From Streptomyces dangxiongensis (lineage in GTDB: Bacteria; Actinomycetota; Actinomycetes; Streptomycetales; Streptomycetaceae): a stretch of 64,000 nt of DNA. The stretch covers positions 8,695 to 72,694 of the forward strand of contig NZ_CP033072.1 in assembly GCF_003675325.1 (NCBI RefSeq), in the 5' to 3' direction. Under the pieces are notes generated by a model. The model was not told the origin of the DNA. It saw nothing but the letters and a program-made list of their open reading frames with translations, and ran no database searches. The position numbers and the translations under genes were made by a program. Below are positions 26,952 to 39,508 of this stretch, in pieces (positions within the stretch are counted from its first letter, which is position 1; every line of letters starts with the position of its first letter).

Positions 26952-29900
26952 TCACCTGCCAGGGTAATACGACGTGGACTTCCACGGCATATCCCAGTTG
27001 ATAATTACGCGGACGCCATTGTGGTCAAACCTTGACGAGTTCTGCCCGTCCAACTGGCGCGGGCCGGCCTGCCGAAGCGTCGTCTCAACTTCCGTGGCAG
27101 ACGGACGCCCCATTGCCGGATTCCCCCCACCCGTGTGCCCGTTCACGAACTCAACCATCTCGTCGAGACTGTAGTCACTTCCGTGGAAATCCTCGCCGCC
27201 GAGACGGTCTCCATTTTTGCCGCCAGCCGGCACTCCACAATTCGGACCGGAATTGTGAACCAGGACCGGAGTGGCCCCGCCAGCACATAGTACGTGTGGA
27301 GGTCGCTGACAGTGAGGTTGTACATGTCCGCGGCGCCGGTGCGAACTGTGACGGCGATGATCCGGACGTGCTCGTCAGCAGCGGTGTTGAGGAGGTGGCC
27401 CGGCTTGAGCTTGCTGGCCTGTACCCAGGTGTGGTTGTGTCGTCCCAGAAGGGGTGAAGGGAGGTGGTGCGGAACGTCAGGTTCTTTCCGTCGGAACCCC
27501 GTACGTGCACATTGACCAGGTCGTCGTCATGGTTGACGAAAGCAGCGGTGACCTTACGAAGCCCTTTGTGCTTTCCGTCCCTGGGGTCGGCGCTTTCGAC
27601 GCGGTCGCCGGGTTTCACCTTGCCGATCCGCTTCGACTTGCCGTCCGCCATGAGGACGGGGGTGTCAGGGTCGAAACTGCACGGGCCGCCGGTCGACGCG
27701 CCTCTGCGGGCCCCGCGGCCGGCCACCCGGCTGGCTTGTCCGTTGCCGCCGATGAGGCCGCTGTCCACGCCGGCCTTGACCAGGTCGACGGGGTTGAACC
27801 AGTTATCTCCGCAATCCCATCCGGAATCGCAGGAGAACATCTTGCCCTTGACCCGCTGGTAGGCGTTCGGATCGGATTCGCCGTCGCCGGGGGCCATACA
27901 GTCGTAGTCGCCGGGGCCCGCGTTGCAGACGTAGTTGACCCACTTGTTGAATCGTGCGGCGACCTCGTTGACATGGGGGTTGTCGGCCGGCATGTAGACG
28001 CCGGGGTAGATTTTGACGTTCCACTCGTCGTGGATCTTGACCATGTTGTTCGAGTCGCCGTTGGCGGCAGCAGGCAGGGGGGCCGTGTATCCGGCTCCGC
28101 TGTATCCGGGAGCGCCTACTCCACCGGCGCCGCGTGGCGCCTTCTTGACATATTCCTTCTTTCGGCCGCCCGAGCCGGTACCGCCGATGGGGTAGCCGAT
28201 GCCGCACAGGTCCGCCATGCAGAGACCGGAGGGGTCGCTGCTTGTGACGGGGCTGTTGTTGGCGTAGCCGTAGGCGTTCAGGCTTTGTGGGTCGGTCGGG
28301 GTCATGAGCGGGTCGACGCTGATGAAGCGGCCGGTCGTCGGGTCGTACTCGCGGGCGCCGAGGTGGGTGAGGCCTGTGTCCTTGGTGTCGTCGGTGCCGC
28401 CGACGAAGCCCTTGGTGCCCGGCCAGGTGGTCGGCTTGTTTCCTCGAGTGCCGCCGAAGGGCAGGGTGCGGCGCTGAGTGAGTTTCTGCGTGCTTGCATC
28501 GACGGCGAGTTGGGCGGTGCCGTGATGGTCGGCGAGGGTGAACGAGACGGTGCCGTTGTCCTGTTGGACGGCTTGGTTTCCACCGCCGAGGTCGAAGTAG
28601 CGAGTGGCTGTGGGGGTGCTGCTGCCCTTGGGGAGGGTGATCTCGGTGGCGCCGAGGTAGAGGGTGGTTGCGGTGGGCGTGCGGGCGATGAGCCGGTTGC
28701 CTGCGGTGTCGTAGACGTAGTCGGTGGTCTTGCCGCCCGCCGTCACCTTGGCGAGGTGTCCTTCCGGGTCCCAGGTGAGGTTCTGGGCGTCCCCGTTCAG
28801 GGTGCGGGTCGTGGTGTTGCCGGTCTCGTCGTACTCGAAACTGTCCTGGATGGTGCTGGTGGGCCCGGTGGTCGTCACCGAGGTCAGGGCGTGCGGCAGG
28901 GTCTTGCCCGGGTCGGGGTAGGTGTAGGTCTGCTTGGTGTTCTTGGTGGCGTCGCCCGTGAGGTCGTGGACCGTCTGGGTGCGGCGGTTGCCGACCAGGT
29001 CGTAGGTGTAGGAGTGCCAGTAGGGTGCTGGTCCGCCCAGGCTGCTGCCGGCTGCGGCGCAGGCAGTGGTGTTCTGCGTCCATGCTTCGGTCAGGCGACG
29101 CAGATAGTCATAGGTGAAGCACTGGGTGTCGGTGCCGTCGCGGGAAACGTCGGACACGGACGAGATGTTGCCGGTTTCGTCGTAGTGGTACGTGCTGTTC
29201 TGGTCGACGCCTGCGATGTCCTGGCGGTCGACGCGAGACGTGGCGAGGCGTTGGGTGCCCCATTCGTAGGCGTTGGTGGACCAGACGTGTTTACCGGCGT
29301 TGTTGGACAGTTCGAATTGAAGGGGGTTGCCGGTGAGGCTGTAGCTCGCGGTTGCCTTGATGCCCTGACTTCCGTCGAGGGTGGTCGGGCGCAGGGTGGC
29401 GTCGTCGTAGGTGTAGGCAACGGTTGCCGCCGGCAGGGCGCCCGCCTTCGGGTAGCCGATGCCGGCTGTGAGTCCCGAGGTCTTGTAGGAGGTGGTTGAG
29501 ATGTATGTGCCGGCCAGCTTTTTTCCGCGGCGGGGATGGTGATGGAGGTACGCAGCGGCCGGTAGAGGCGGTCGACGGCGATGACCTTGCTGGTATAGGC
29601 GTTGGTGCCGTCGTAGCGGGTGGATTCGGCGAGCTGGCCCTTTGCGCCGCTGACCGTGTCGTAGACCCACTGGGCGTGCAGGGGGCCGGTGGCGGACCTC
29701 TCCCTCATCTCGGTCTTGCGGCCGAGATTGTCGTAGCCGTACCACAGCTTCGGTGTGTCCGGGCGGGCGTCGGTGGTGGTGTCGGGGCGGGCGTCGTCGG
29801 TTGTGGTCAGCTGGCCGCGGTCGTCGTAGGTGCTGAGTGTGGTGCCCTTGTCGGGGTCGGTCGCCTTGATCTGCTGACCGAGCAGGTCGTAGGCGTATGA

Positions 29901-32900
29901 CCAGTTGTTGCCCGCAGGGTCGGTGACCTTCTTCAGTTCGCCGCGTGGTGTGTATTCGTAGGTGGTGGTGTCGTAGGCGGCGTCGGCGTTGCGTGCGTGG
30001 AGCTGGCGCAGTGCCGTGGTGTGGCCCCGTGCGTCGACAAGGGTGGTGGTGGCGGTGCCGCCCTCGGGCGGGATCACAGTGGTGCGGTCCCCGCGGTAGA
30101 TGGTGCTGCTGGTGGACAGCACTGGTCCGCCGTCGCCGTTGCCCGCGATCTGTTTGGCTTCGGTCTGCCGTCCCAGGCCGTCGTAGGTGTAGCGGTTCTG
30201 GGTTTCGACGTCGAGGGCGTCCTTCGGTTCGGTCAGGGCGGTGGTCGGTGGCTTCTGAGAGAAGTACGTCTGGAACGTCTTGGCCACCAGGCCGCGTTCG
30301 TCGTAGAAGGTGTCGGCCAGCAGGCTGCCGCCGTTGGGGCCGGGGTCCTGGGTCTGGCGCGGTCGTAGGAGGCCGTCGTAGAGCGCGTAGGAGGTGCGCT
30401 GCTCCCCGTTGTTGCCGAGGGTTTTGGTGCCGACGGCCAGCGGGGTCTGGTCGTTGTTGGTGTAGGTGAACTCGTAGGACGGTGTCTGGCCGGTGAGGCG
30501 ATCGGCGAGCCAGACCTTGGTGGAGCGGCCCAGCGCGTCGTAGGCGAAGTTCGTCACCTTGCCGTTGGTGTCGGTCTGGGTCTGCGGCAGGTTGCGCAGG
30601 GCGTCATAGGTGACGCTGGTGGTCTGTGCGGTGGTCGCGTCGCCCGTCTTGGCCGGCGGTGTGGTGACGGTGATCTTTGTCGCGAAGCCGGTGGTGGGGT
30701 CCGGTGCGGTGGTGGTGGTCCGGCCGTCGGGGCGCGCGGTGCGCGTGAGGGCTCCGGCAGCGGTCACCTTGACGTCCGCGGTCAGGTCGGTGGTGGAGCG
30801 CTGGCGTCCGTAGTCGTCGTAGGTGGTGCCGGACTCCAGGTAGACGGCGGTGGTGCCGTCGTACTGCTTGAGGACGGCGGTGTTGGTGGGGTCTCCCCTG
30901 GTGGGAGCTGCGTCGTAGGCGCCGCTGTCGTAGGCCGTGCGCACGTCTGAGATGACGTCGTCCGGCCGGGCAGGCGTGTCGGAGCAGGATGTCGCCACGG
31001 TCTCGACCCGGGAGGGCAGGGTGAGGATGTTGGCGGTGGAGTTGGTGGCGTAGGTCGTGCGGGTGCAGGTGTTGTCGGTCTTGGTGCTGCTGTCACCGGC
31101 GTCGTCGATCTGTGTGGCGCGTCCGGCGACGGTGTCGTGAGTCGTGGTCGTGGATGTGGTGCGCCAGGATGTGCCGGCACCGTTGTCCAGGGAGGTCCAG
31201 GTCTTGGAGCTGGAGGTGCCGGTGAAGTTGGCGGTGACGGTGCCCCAGGCTCTTTCCTTCTTGGCTGTCTCGTGGTGCCAGGGCCTGTTGACGGTCTTGG
31301 CCAGGATCGTGCCGTCGGGGCGGGAGTAGGTGACCGTTGTAGTTGAAGCCGGCGGCCTGTGCCTCGTCGGTGATCGGGTCGCCTTCGTCGTCGCCGAGGG
31401 TGACGGTGACGGTCTTGGTGTCGCCGTGGTGTTCTTCCGGTCCCCGTCCATGCCGCGCAGGAAGTAGCTGTCCTGCTGGCTCTTCATGGCGGAGGCGTCG
31501 CCTTGGCCGCCGGTGCGGACACGGACGTGTCCGTACCCACGCCACTGGGACCAGGTCTTGGACTTATCCTTGGTCAGACCGTCGTCATCGTCGTAGTGCC
31601 AGGCTGCGCCGTCGAGATTCGTAGCGAGTGACTGGTCAGGCGAGCCGCCGGTGCGGTCGGTGGCGGTGACGGAGGTGACGACGTACTTGTTGAACCATTC
31701 CCGTTCGGGGTCGTCTGTCGAGCCGCCGCCGATGTACTGCGGGTAGCAGCGGGTGGTGTTGGTCTCGGGCGTGGGCAGAGTGTCCCAGTCGCAGGCCGCG
31801 GCGGAGTAGTCGACGTCGATCTGGCCGCCGAATTCGTCAGCGACCGTGGAGAGGCGGTCCTTGATGAAGGGTGGGTAGCCGTCGCCGGTCTTGTCCAGCC
31901 GGTTGGCGAGCTGGGTGTAGGCGAAGGTCGTCTTGGGCAGGGCGATCGCCGGGTCAGTGGCGCGTCCGGTGTGCTGGACGGAGTCGAGCAGCAGCTGGTA
32001 GTCGGTGTCGGACATTCCCCAGCGGTGGGCCAGTTTCCACGAGTCGACGTCGTGGTAGGTGGTGCCGTTGTAGACCTGGGTGGTGACTTCGGTGAGTCGC
32101 TTGCGGGTGAAGAACACGGGGGCGAAGCGGCCCTTGTCGCAGTCCTTGCCGGTGTCGCAGTTCAGGTCCCATGGGGTGTCGTACCAGTAGAAGGCGTCGG
32201 CGGAGATGTCCGAGCAGGTCGTGTGGGTGTCCGGCAGGCAGCGCTCACTGCTGGTGAAGTTGACCTTGGCGAGGGCCTTGGTGCTGTATACGGACGAGGA
32301 TTTCAGTCCGTATTCGATGCGGTCGAGGGTGCCGCCGCGTACGTAGCGGGTGTTGTCCTTGGCCTCGAGGTTGCGGCCGTAGGAGTTGGTTTCCTTGTCG
32401 TAGTAGTAGGCGATGGCGTTGCCGTGGACGTCGACTGCGTAGTCGAGGTTCCAGCGCCAGGCCTGCTGGCAGTAGGAGTCGGCGAAGGTGGCGGCGTGGC
32501 AGGGTTCGTCGGAGTCGTCGCCGAAGACGGGTGCGGTCCAGGTAGAGTCGGTGGTTTCCTTCCCGTCGGTCCAGCCGGGCAGGCGGTTGTAGCCGAAGTA
32601 GTACTTGGTGCCGTCCGGTGTGGTGAGCCGCCAGTACTCGTTGTTGTCGTCGCCGTTGCTGCGGTCGCTGGACGTCAGGTGGTCGATCTTCGTGCCGTCG
32701 TCGTCCTTGAGCTTCCAGGAGTCCTTGCCGTTGGGGACGAGTTCGCCGCCCTTGCCGTTGAAGGTGATGAAGGCGTTGTCATAGCCCCAGCACAGGTCGC
32801 CCGGCTTGCTTCCGTCCGCGTGCTTGACGCCGTCGTCGGAGCATGGTTTGTAGCGGCGCTCGATGTAGCCGGACCACAGGTCGAAGCCGTCCCCCACCCA

Positions 32901-33827
32901 GGACGCCTGGTTGTTGGTGTTGCTCGTACGGCCGTCGACTGATCCGGAGGAGTAGGACAGGCCTACTTTGGGGGCGAGTCCACCGGGGACGTCGGGGGCC
33001 GGCATGTCGTAGGACCAGGTGAAGTCGCCTGTGTTGAGGCTCGTGTTCCAGGTTGCTGAGGGGGAGAGCGATGTCGCCTTGTAGTCGCTTTGCGCGCTTC
33101 CCGTTCCGGAGACAGCCGCGAGCACTGTGGCCGTTCCGGCAGTCAGGCTCACGTTCCGCGCGGTCAGGGTCTGCTTGACCGCGTCGTTGACTGTGGTGAG
33201 CGGTTTCGTGGAGTGGCAAGCAGCCTTGTCCGGTGTGGTGAGTACGCAGGCGGGGAGCTCGACGATGGTGAGACGGGAGGCGTAGCCGCCGCCGTAGGCG
33301 TCGGCGAAGCCGGAGTAGTCGAGCTGGGCCTGGACGTGGCCCACCTGCCCGGCCTTCGTCCCGGTCTTGGGAGGTCTCAGGGCGAACAACAGGCCGTCGA
33401 CGCCGGCTTTCTGTGCCGCTTTGTGGCTGAGCAGGCGGGCCTCGACATTCCCGCGGAAGGGTTTTTTCCGGGCCGTGCCCTGGGTGTCGAGTGTCAGCGG
33501 GAGACCGTGGGCGTGGACGGAGGCCGTGGGGTTTTTCTTACTGGCGTCGGGGAGGCGCACTACCGTGGACGCTGTCTTGGGCCAGGTGGCGTGGGGCGCT
33601 GTCTGTGGTGTCCGCGGCCCTTTCATCAGGGGGCGCGGCTTGACCTTGCCTGTCGTGGTGGCGACCGGGCGCTCGGAGGTGGGCAGGGTGGGTCGCCCCT
33701 TGCCGTTGTCGGCGGCGAGAGCCGGCTGCGTCACTCCCTGCAGGAGTGTGCCCACCATGATCGTGGCCGAGGCGAGTGCGAGGCGTCGCCGCATTCTTGC
33801 GAAGTGCCTGCTCGATCTGCCGTTCAT
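26952..33827 (-). CDS. Secreted RHS/YD-repeat polymorphic toxin with HINT domain, frameshifts
   Basis: The protein starts at ATG 33827 after GAAGGA (MNGRSSRHFARMRRRLALAS), with a Sec signal peptide ending near ALA-ADNGKG. It is about 2,290 codons long. The N-terminal half has SpvB/TcdB-like segments (DFTWSYDMPAPDVPGGLAPK, VGLSYSSGSVDGRTSNTNNQ, WVGDGFDLWSGYIERRYKPC). Then come many YD repeats (YDALGRSTKVW, YDLLGQQIKATDPDKGT) and the RHS end LGAREYDPTTGRFISVDPLM. A pretoxin HINT domain follows (SFDPDTPVLMADGKSKRIGK to DLHTYYVLAG). The tip, beginning SGPN, contains GQNSSRFDHNGVRVIIN and WDMPWKSTSYYPG, which resembles small BECR/RelE-like RNase toxins. Frame changes occur near 31400, 29520 and 27400. 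Partners are the LamG gene upstream and the immunity gene downstream. Confidence 0.85.
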
Positions 33828-33927
33828 CGTGTCCTTCGTCCTTCGCTGCGGTGCTCCGCGTGGGTGCCAAGCGCACGGTGGCGGAGGTGAAGTTGGATGC
33901 CATGCCTGGAAAGAGAGCACGGGCGGT

Positions 33928-33966
33928 GCCCGGGTGGGCCCTGCACAGGCGAGAGCCCACCCGGGC
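33928..33966. terminator. Hairpin between the LamG and RHS genes
   Basis: A 12-bp perfect stem (GCCCGGGTGGGC and complement, 33928-33939 and 33955-33966) begins 3 bases beyond the LamG stop. There is no T-run, so it may attenuate rather than fully stop transcription before the RHS gene, which starts 142 bases beyond the LamG gene. Confidence 0.5.
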
Positions 33967-33968
33967 TT

Positions 33969-36900
33969 TCAGTCGGTGCCGGGGACGTCGGTTGCCATTC
34001 CGGGCTGTCCCAGGGCCAGCAACTCGATCTGGGCGTCTGACAGTGCGCCTTGGAAGGTCCACACGTCGGAGACGGCGCCCGGCCAGTATTCGCCCCAGGT
34101 TTGTTCCGGTCTTGGCCCGGCCGAGTTGCATGGGCTGTGCCGCCTTGAAGGCCAGTACGTCGTCTGCCCAGGACAGCTTGTCCGTGCACGAGGAGTCGTC
34201 TGCGTCCCCGTCACCGTCGGCGTCCTTGCAGGCGACTTCTTCCTGCTCACCATTGACGTACAGCGTCAGGTTTTGGAGAAGCCGTCGTAGACCAGAGCCA
34301 GTGCGTCCATTCGGTGGGGCTGTAGAACTGGCTGTTGTCGACCTGAGTGAGGGGGCGCTGCTGCTGTCGGCTGCGGCCATCGCGATGCGCCATCGCCCCG
34401 GGTCGGAGCCTGGTGTGTTGCTGGGTTCGTAGCGGACCGTGAAGGCGCTCTGGGTTGCGCCGGGGACACTGAGCAGGGTCACGCCCTTGCCGGGGATCGC
34501 TGCCGCCTGCGCCCATGCGGTGACGGTGAAGCTGGCGCTGGTGTCCCGGGCACGGTGGATGTCGTTCCGTAGTCATTGACGCCGTCGAGGGTGACGCCGC
34601 CGTCGACCCAGCCCGCGTCGAGGTGGGCGCCGCCGGAGAGTGTCATGCCGTTGGCCGACGCGGAGGCGTCGGGTGTCACGAGCGGCGAGCCGGACGCCGT
34701 CTCGAACGTCCAGCGCCCCTTGACCAACGGCCGCTGCCGGAACAGCTGCTGGATCTCCTGCGCGGACGTGGGCCGGTCGAAGAGCCGGACGTCGTCGATC
34801 TGGCCGGGGAAAAAGGAGCCGGGCTGGCCGTCGTAGGAGCCCGCGCCTATCTGTACCGCGCCGCCCGCGTACCAGTTGGCCTGGAGGTCGGTTTCTCCGG
34901 CCTTGGTGCCGTTGACGTACAGGATCAGTTTGTCGGCGACCGTGTCGTGCACCGCGACCAGGTGCGTCCAAGTGTCGCCGAAGGCGGTCTGTCCGTCTGC
35001 TTGCATGGCGCGGATCGGGGTGGCGTCGGTGGAGTCGGCAGAGTACTCGTTGGCCGCCCACCGGTCGTAGGTCTTGGAGTAATACAGCTCCAGACCCGCG
35101 CGATGGGCGCCCGCCTGGGTGGCGACGATCGCCGCGTGGTCGGGTTTGGTCTTCGGCAGCTTCGCCCAGGCGGAGATGGCAAAGCTGCTCTGGTTGTTCA
35201 GGACCGGCCGTTCGGTGGTGGCGTAGTCGTCAATTCCGTCCAGTGTCAGCGCTTTGCCGGCGATGCCGCTCTGCCCGGGCTTGGCCCCGTTCATGAGGGT
35301 GGCGTCCGGTACCTCTGCCCTGCCGGTCAACTGGGTGGCTTCGGCCGGCTCATCCATCGCGAACGCTGCCCGGGCTGGGCGGCCCGCGGTGAGGGACGAC
35401 TTGCCGTACAGCTGGGTCACCTCGGCAGCCGAGAGCGGCTTGTCGAAGATCTGCACCTCGTCGATCGCGCCGGGGAAGAAGTTCGTTCGGCTGCCGTTGA
35501 GGCTTGCCGCGCCGAACTGTAGGCCTCGCCGTGCGTCCCAGGGGGAGCTGTAGCTGGCCGTGCCCGCGAGCTGATTGTTGATGTACAGCTTCAGTTCGTC
35601 GCTGCCGGAGCTGTAGGTGCCCACCAGATGGGTCCATTCGCCGGCTTTCACAGCGCCCCCGGTGGAAGCCATGGCCGTCACACTGCTCGAACCGGGCACG
35701 TCGGAGGTGTGTTGGCTGAACACCCACCGGTCGTAACCCGCGGAGTAGTAGATCTCGAAGCCGGGCGAGTTATTCCCGGGCTGGGTCACCGCGACGGCCG
35801 CATGGTCGGGGACGGCGGCAAGCTTGACCCAGGCCGAGACTGAGAAACTTCCCGAAGTGTCGATGACGGGAATGTCGGTGGCTGCATAGTCGTCCACCCC
35901 GTCGAACGACACCGCCGTGCCCTTGGCTCCGGGGACGTTCGGTTTGGCTCCGCCACCCAGCAGTACCGTGCGTTCGGGTGCCGTTCCTTCAGCCGTTGGT
36001 GCACCGGCGGAATCGTCCAGTTGCCACATCCCGCGCTCCGGTTGTCCGGTCTTGACGCGGAAGTGATACGTGCGGATCTCACTGGCGTTGCCCGCCGCAT
36101 CGAACGCCTTGGCGGTCACGAAGTTCAGTCCCGGCTTGGACGGAAGCAGCTTCGCGGTTCTCGCAGCACCTGCCGACGTGGTGAGGGTGTTCTTGGACGA
36201 CGGGTCTTCGTTGACGCCGAAATAATATTTCGTCACATCGCTGTTGGCGCCCTTGAGTTCGAAGGACCCGTACTTCCCCACGCCGTCAAACCACGGGTCA
36301 TCGGGGTTCTCGGGGTCTGACGCCGGGTACTCGCCGGACGAGATGGCCGGCGCCTTGGGCACGGAGGTGTCGTAGACGAAGTAGCAGCCGGTCGAGCCTC
36401 CGGTGTACGACCACGGCGAGTACTGCGCGCTGTCGTAGGAGCGGACGTACCAGCTCACCGTCTTGTTGGACGGGATCGACGAGGGCAGCGAGACCGCGAA
36501 GTTCGAGGCCGACTTCTTGTAGGTGGTCAGTGGCGGCTTCCAGCGAGCGATCGTGCCCTTGCCGTCTCCGGCGTCCCACTTCGCCTGGAACTGCACCGCC
36601 AGGGCATCACCGTCGGGATCGGTGACGTCGTTCGCGTAGATCTTGCCCAGGGTGCGTACCCGCGGAGCGTCCGACGGCTTCTTGCATGTACCGCCGTACT
36701 CCATCTCCAGCTGCGACATCTTGATCTGCTGCGGCGGCCGGTTGTACTTCACTCGCAGGAAGGCGTCGTCGGAGAACCGCTTCCATCCGTACTCGTCGGA
36801 CTCATCTCCGGCGCGGAGGCCGAAGGTCATCGTCGGCCACTTCTTGTCGACGGCCTGCTGCACGGCCGATCTGACATCGAACTCGGCGTCCTTTGCCGCG

Positions 36901-38231
36901 CATCCTTCGAATCCGTAGGCGAACGACTTGGTCCCCAGCTGGTCGATCCAGAAGCCGGACTCGTTCTGGGAGTTCCATGTCGTTGAGGACGAGATGCCTT
37001 TCGTCCGCCACAGCTGGACACTGCGCGCGCTGCAGGAGGCCGACCAGGTGTCACGTACGACGAACTCGGCCGACAGGACGTCCTTGCCCGCGTACTTCGA
37101 GACGGACATCTGGTAGAAGAGCCGCTTCGTGTCGTAGGGCTTGCAGTAGTACCAGGCGCAGTAGCCCAGGCCGGCGTCCGGATCGCCGTTGAACTTCCAC
37201 TGCGGGGACGATGCCCAGTACTTCGACGCCACGGTCCAGGCTGTGGCCTTGGGCGCGTCCCACTTGGGGTCGATGAACACCGGATACACGGTGTCCTTCC
37301 CGCGGAGGACCTCGGTGTCCGGCCTCAGCACAAGCGCATCCTGGCTGGGAGGAACCTCCACATCGACGGGAGCCAGCTTGCCCGACTCGGTCGCGCCGGG
37401 CTCTACGTCGTCGGTAGCTCCTCGCCGCCTTGGAGTGTGCCAGGTTGCGCAGTCGCCGCTTTCTGCGTCGAGGCCCTGTGCTGGAGTCCCACATCAGCGG
37501 CTGCGCCGCCTCGAACACCGTACCGCCGGCGCCCTTGTCCACGGCCTGGAGACCACCGGCGCCGGTCTCCTTCACCTCCATGCCGTCGGCATTCAGTCTC
37601 AGGCGCAGTTCGGCCAGTTCCTTGCTGGCAGCCGCCTCGGCCGACTTAACGACCAAGAGCTGGGTGAAGCCGTCCTGTTGTGCACCCAACCGCAGGTCGA
37701 CACCCGTCAAGACGTCCGGGTAGGTGGCCGTGTCCCCTTGAAGCTGAGGAGCGGGCAGCTTCCCCGGCCACGATAAGGCCAGTTCACGCCCGGCCTTGGT
37801 CATTCTCACCATCGGGGCATCGCCACCGCCGGAGAATTTCAGGCCGATGGTTGTGGCCTTCGGCGCGACCATCCCGTCGTCCGTCTGTGCGAGGTCGGTA
37901 TCGATGGGCTTCCACACACCATCGACGCGTGCGCGCACGGGACGCAGGTGCTCACGCGCCTCAAGCTTGCCGTCCGGGTCGGCGAAGACCTCGCTGCTCT
38001 CCCTCTCAGAGAGGCGATCTCCACGGGCTGGCCTGTCTGCTTGGCGCGCGACACCGCCTCAGCCTCAGTGGCAGCTGTTCCGGTATCTCCCGCATCCAAG
38101 GCATGTAACGCCTGACCGGCCGACGTCTTGCTGTCGGCAGCACTGGCCGCGTTTGCTGACGGAAGCAGGCCCAATAACACTGCGGCACCCACCGCAGCAC
38201 CAGTGACGCTCCATCGTCTCCCCACAGGCAT
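33969..38231 (-). CDS. Secreted LamG-domain protein upstream of RHS toxin, frameshifts
   Basis: I chose ATG 38231 after GGGGAGGG (MPVGRRWSVTGAAVGAAVLL), with a Sec signal peptide ending at NAA-SAADS. After a frame change near 37990 comes VDGVWKPIDTDLAQTDDGMV and a DNRLRE-like domain. After another near 37440 the frame is open for 960 codons (VFIDPKWDAPKATAWTVASK, then FYQMSVSKYAGKDVLSAEFV). Three LamG/concanavalin-like domains follow, each with GVDDYA or GINDYG-type beta strands and FFPGAIDEVQIFDKPLSAAE-type ends, plus a last one ending GALSDAQIELLALGQPGM. Such proteins commonly precede RHS toxins in Streptomyces and probably act at the cell surface in adhesion or delivery. The stop is at 33969-33971. 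Confidence 0.8.
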
Positions 38232-38690
38232 GACAAACCCTCCCCACAGGGCCTCCCCAGACCCTGCCCCCGCTGTGACCGATCTCTTACAGACCGTGCA
38301 CACGACGGTAAACAAGAGATCAAGCACAGGTCTAGGTGGCCACAAGCAGGCATCACGCCACAGAGGACCCAAAGAACCCAGAACACCTAGTGGCGTAGGC
38401 CACACCAGTGGCGGCCGAGCGCGGGCAACTGTCGCCACAAATAGTTCCTGACCGCGACATTTGAGTAGCTTCCCTCGCAGTACACTGAACGGACGGCACG
38501 GGGGCTGGCCCCGACCTCATACTCCGCAAAGTGGATGCTGCCGGCGCCACCTGCCTTTCAGTGATCTCGCTGACCGGACGGGACGCGCGGTCAGGAGCCT
38601 CTGCTCCCTTGGTCCCACTGTTCACCTCGCCCCCTACGCTGACCGGCCGGACGGACAAGCCGGTCGGCAGGTGCTGGCAGAGATCAGAAC
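38232..38690. other. Upstream region of the LamG gene, no gene seen
   Basis: This includes the promoter region of the reverse-strand LamG operon. GGGGAGGG at about 38239-38246 is the ribosome binding site. No supported coding sequence is present; open frames here have shadow-like composition. Confidence 0.3.
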
Positions 38691-39308
38691 GGACTGCCCA
38701 GCGCTCCGGAGACGACCCGCGAAAGCTGTCTCCAAGTCGGCAGCCGACCGCATCATCGATGTGGACGGCACGCTGGTCTCCACCGGCGACCGGGCCATGG
38801 CCATCCTCAGCAAAGAGCTATCGTTGCTCCACCAACCACCATGGTCATCGACACAGACACCCCCTCATCGTCGCCATCGGCAAGCCACAGCCAGGCAACC
38901 GCAATCGGGCCGGGCCGGGCCGGGCCGGGAGGACTCCGGCGTGAAGGCTGGCGGCACCCCATGGTGATCACCGACAGCGGCTACCGCGGTACCCCTGGCC
39001 ATCCCGCACCACCGCCGGCACAAGCAGTGCCGCGACAGCAGCGGGCCTTTCGTCCAAGCCGTTCTCATCGCTGTGCGCCTGGGCGCACTCGGTCTGCGGC
39101 GGTACGCCGGAAGCATGCCGACGCGACGCCCGAATCCGAGTGATCTGTCCGACGCTCGCTGGATGTTGATCGAGCCGATCCTTAAGGCCTGGTCCCTGGC
39201 CTGGCCGCGCCGCGGCGCGGCGCGGCGCGGCCAGGGACTTCGGCCGACCGCCGGGACATGACCTGCGCGACATCATGGACGCGATCTTGTACATGGACCG
39301 CACCGGCG
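38691..39308 (+). pseudogene. Decayed transposase fragments
   Basis: Scattered pieces in different frames read ADRIIDVDGTLVSTGD (about 38745), a DSGYRGTPLAIP-like segment (about 38970), and then MPTRRPNPSDLSDARWMLIE with DLRDIMDAILYMDRTGG (39115-39308). The last is a typical IS5/IS4 transposase N-terminus. At least two element remnants are joined. Simple GC repeats occur at 38905-38930 and 39208-39232. The last fragment ends abruptly where methyltransferase-like sequence starts. Confidence 0.5.
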
Positions 39309-39311
39309 GCC

Positions 39312-39420
39312 GGTGACCGAACTGATACAGGCTTCTCACGCATGGCCACCAGAGCCAGGTACGTGAAAACCACGAGGTCCGCGCTTTCCCAGACGGACTG
39401 GACATCCTCGACGTGCCCGG
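39312..39420 (+). pseudogene. Internal fragment of a DUF574 methyltransferase
   Basis: The DNA aligns with 24690-24790 of the intact methyltransferase: GTGACCGAACTGATxCAGG, then GCATGGCCAC, CACGAGGTCCGCGCTT and GACGGACTGGACATCCTCGA are shared. Indels break the frame. It lies upstream, on the other strand, of the intact Scr1-type regulator at 40366, the usual neighbour of this enzyme family. Confidence 0.7.
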
Positions 39421-39508
39421 ATCCGCAGCGAGAAGGGCCTCCGCTGGGACAGCAGGCCCCTCAAAGCCGCAGTCTGACCCGGCCCGGCGAAACCCTGCGG
39501 TCACAGCA

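Noticed and set aside
27454..29499. 681-residue plus-strand open frame
   Set aside because: It is antisense to the RHS/HINT toxin, lacks domains, and its Val/Gly-rich composition is typical of a GC-bias shadow frame.
33928..33966. Riboswitch or attenuator before the RHS gene
   Set aside because: Only a simple GC-rich hairpin is visible; it is reported as a terminator instead.
39207..39235. GCGCGGC tandem run, possible CRISPR-like or tandem repeat
   Set aside because: It is a short low-complexity GC stretch with no spacer structure, inside a decayed transposase.
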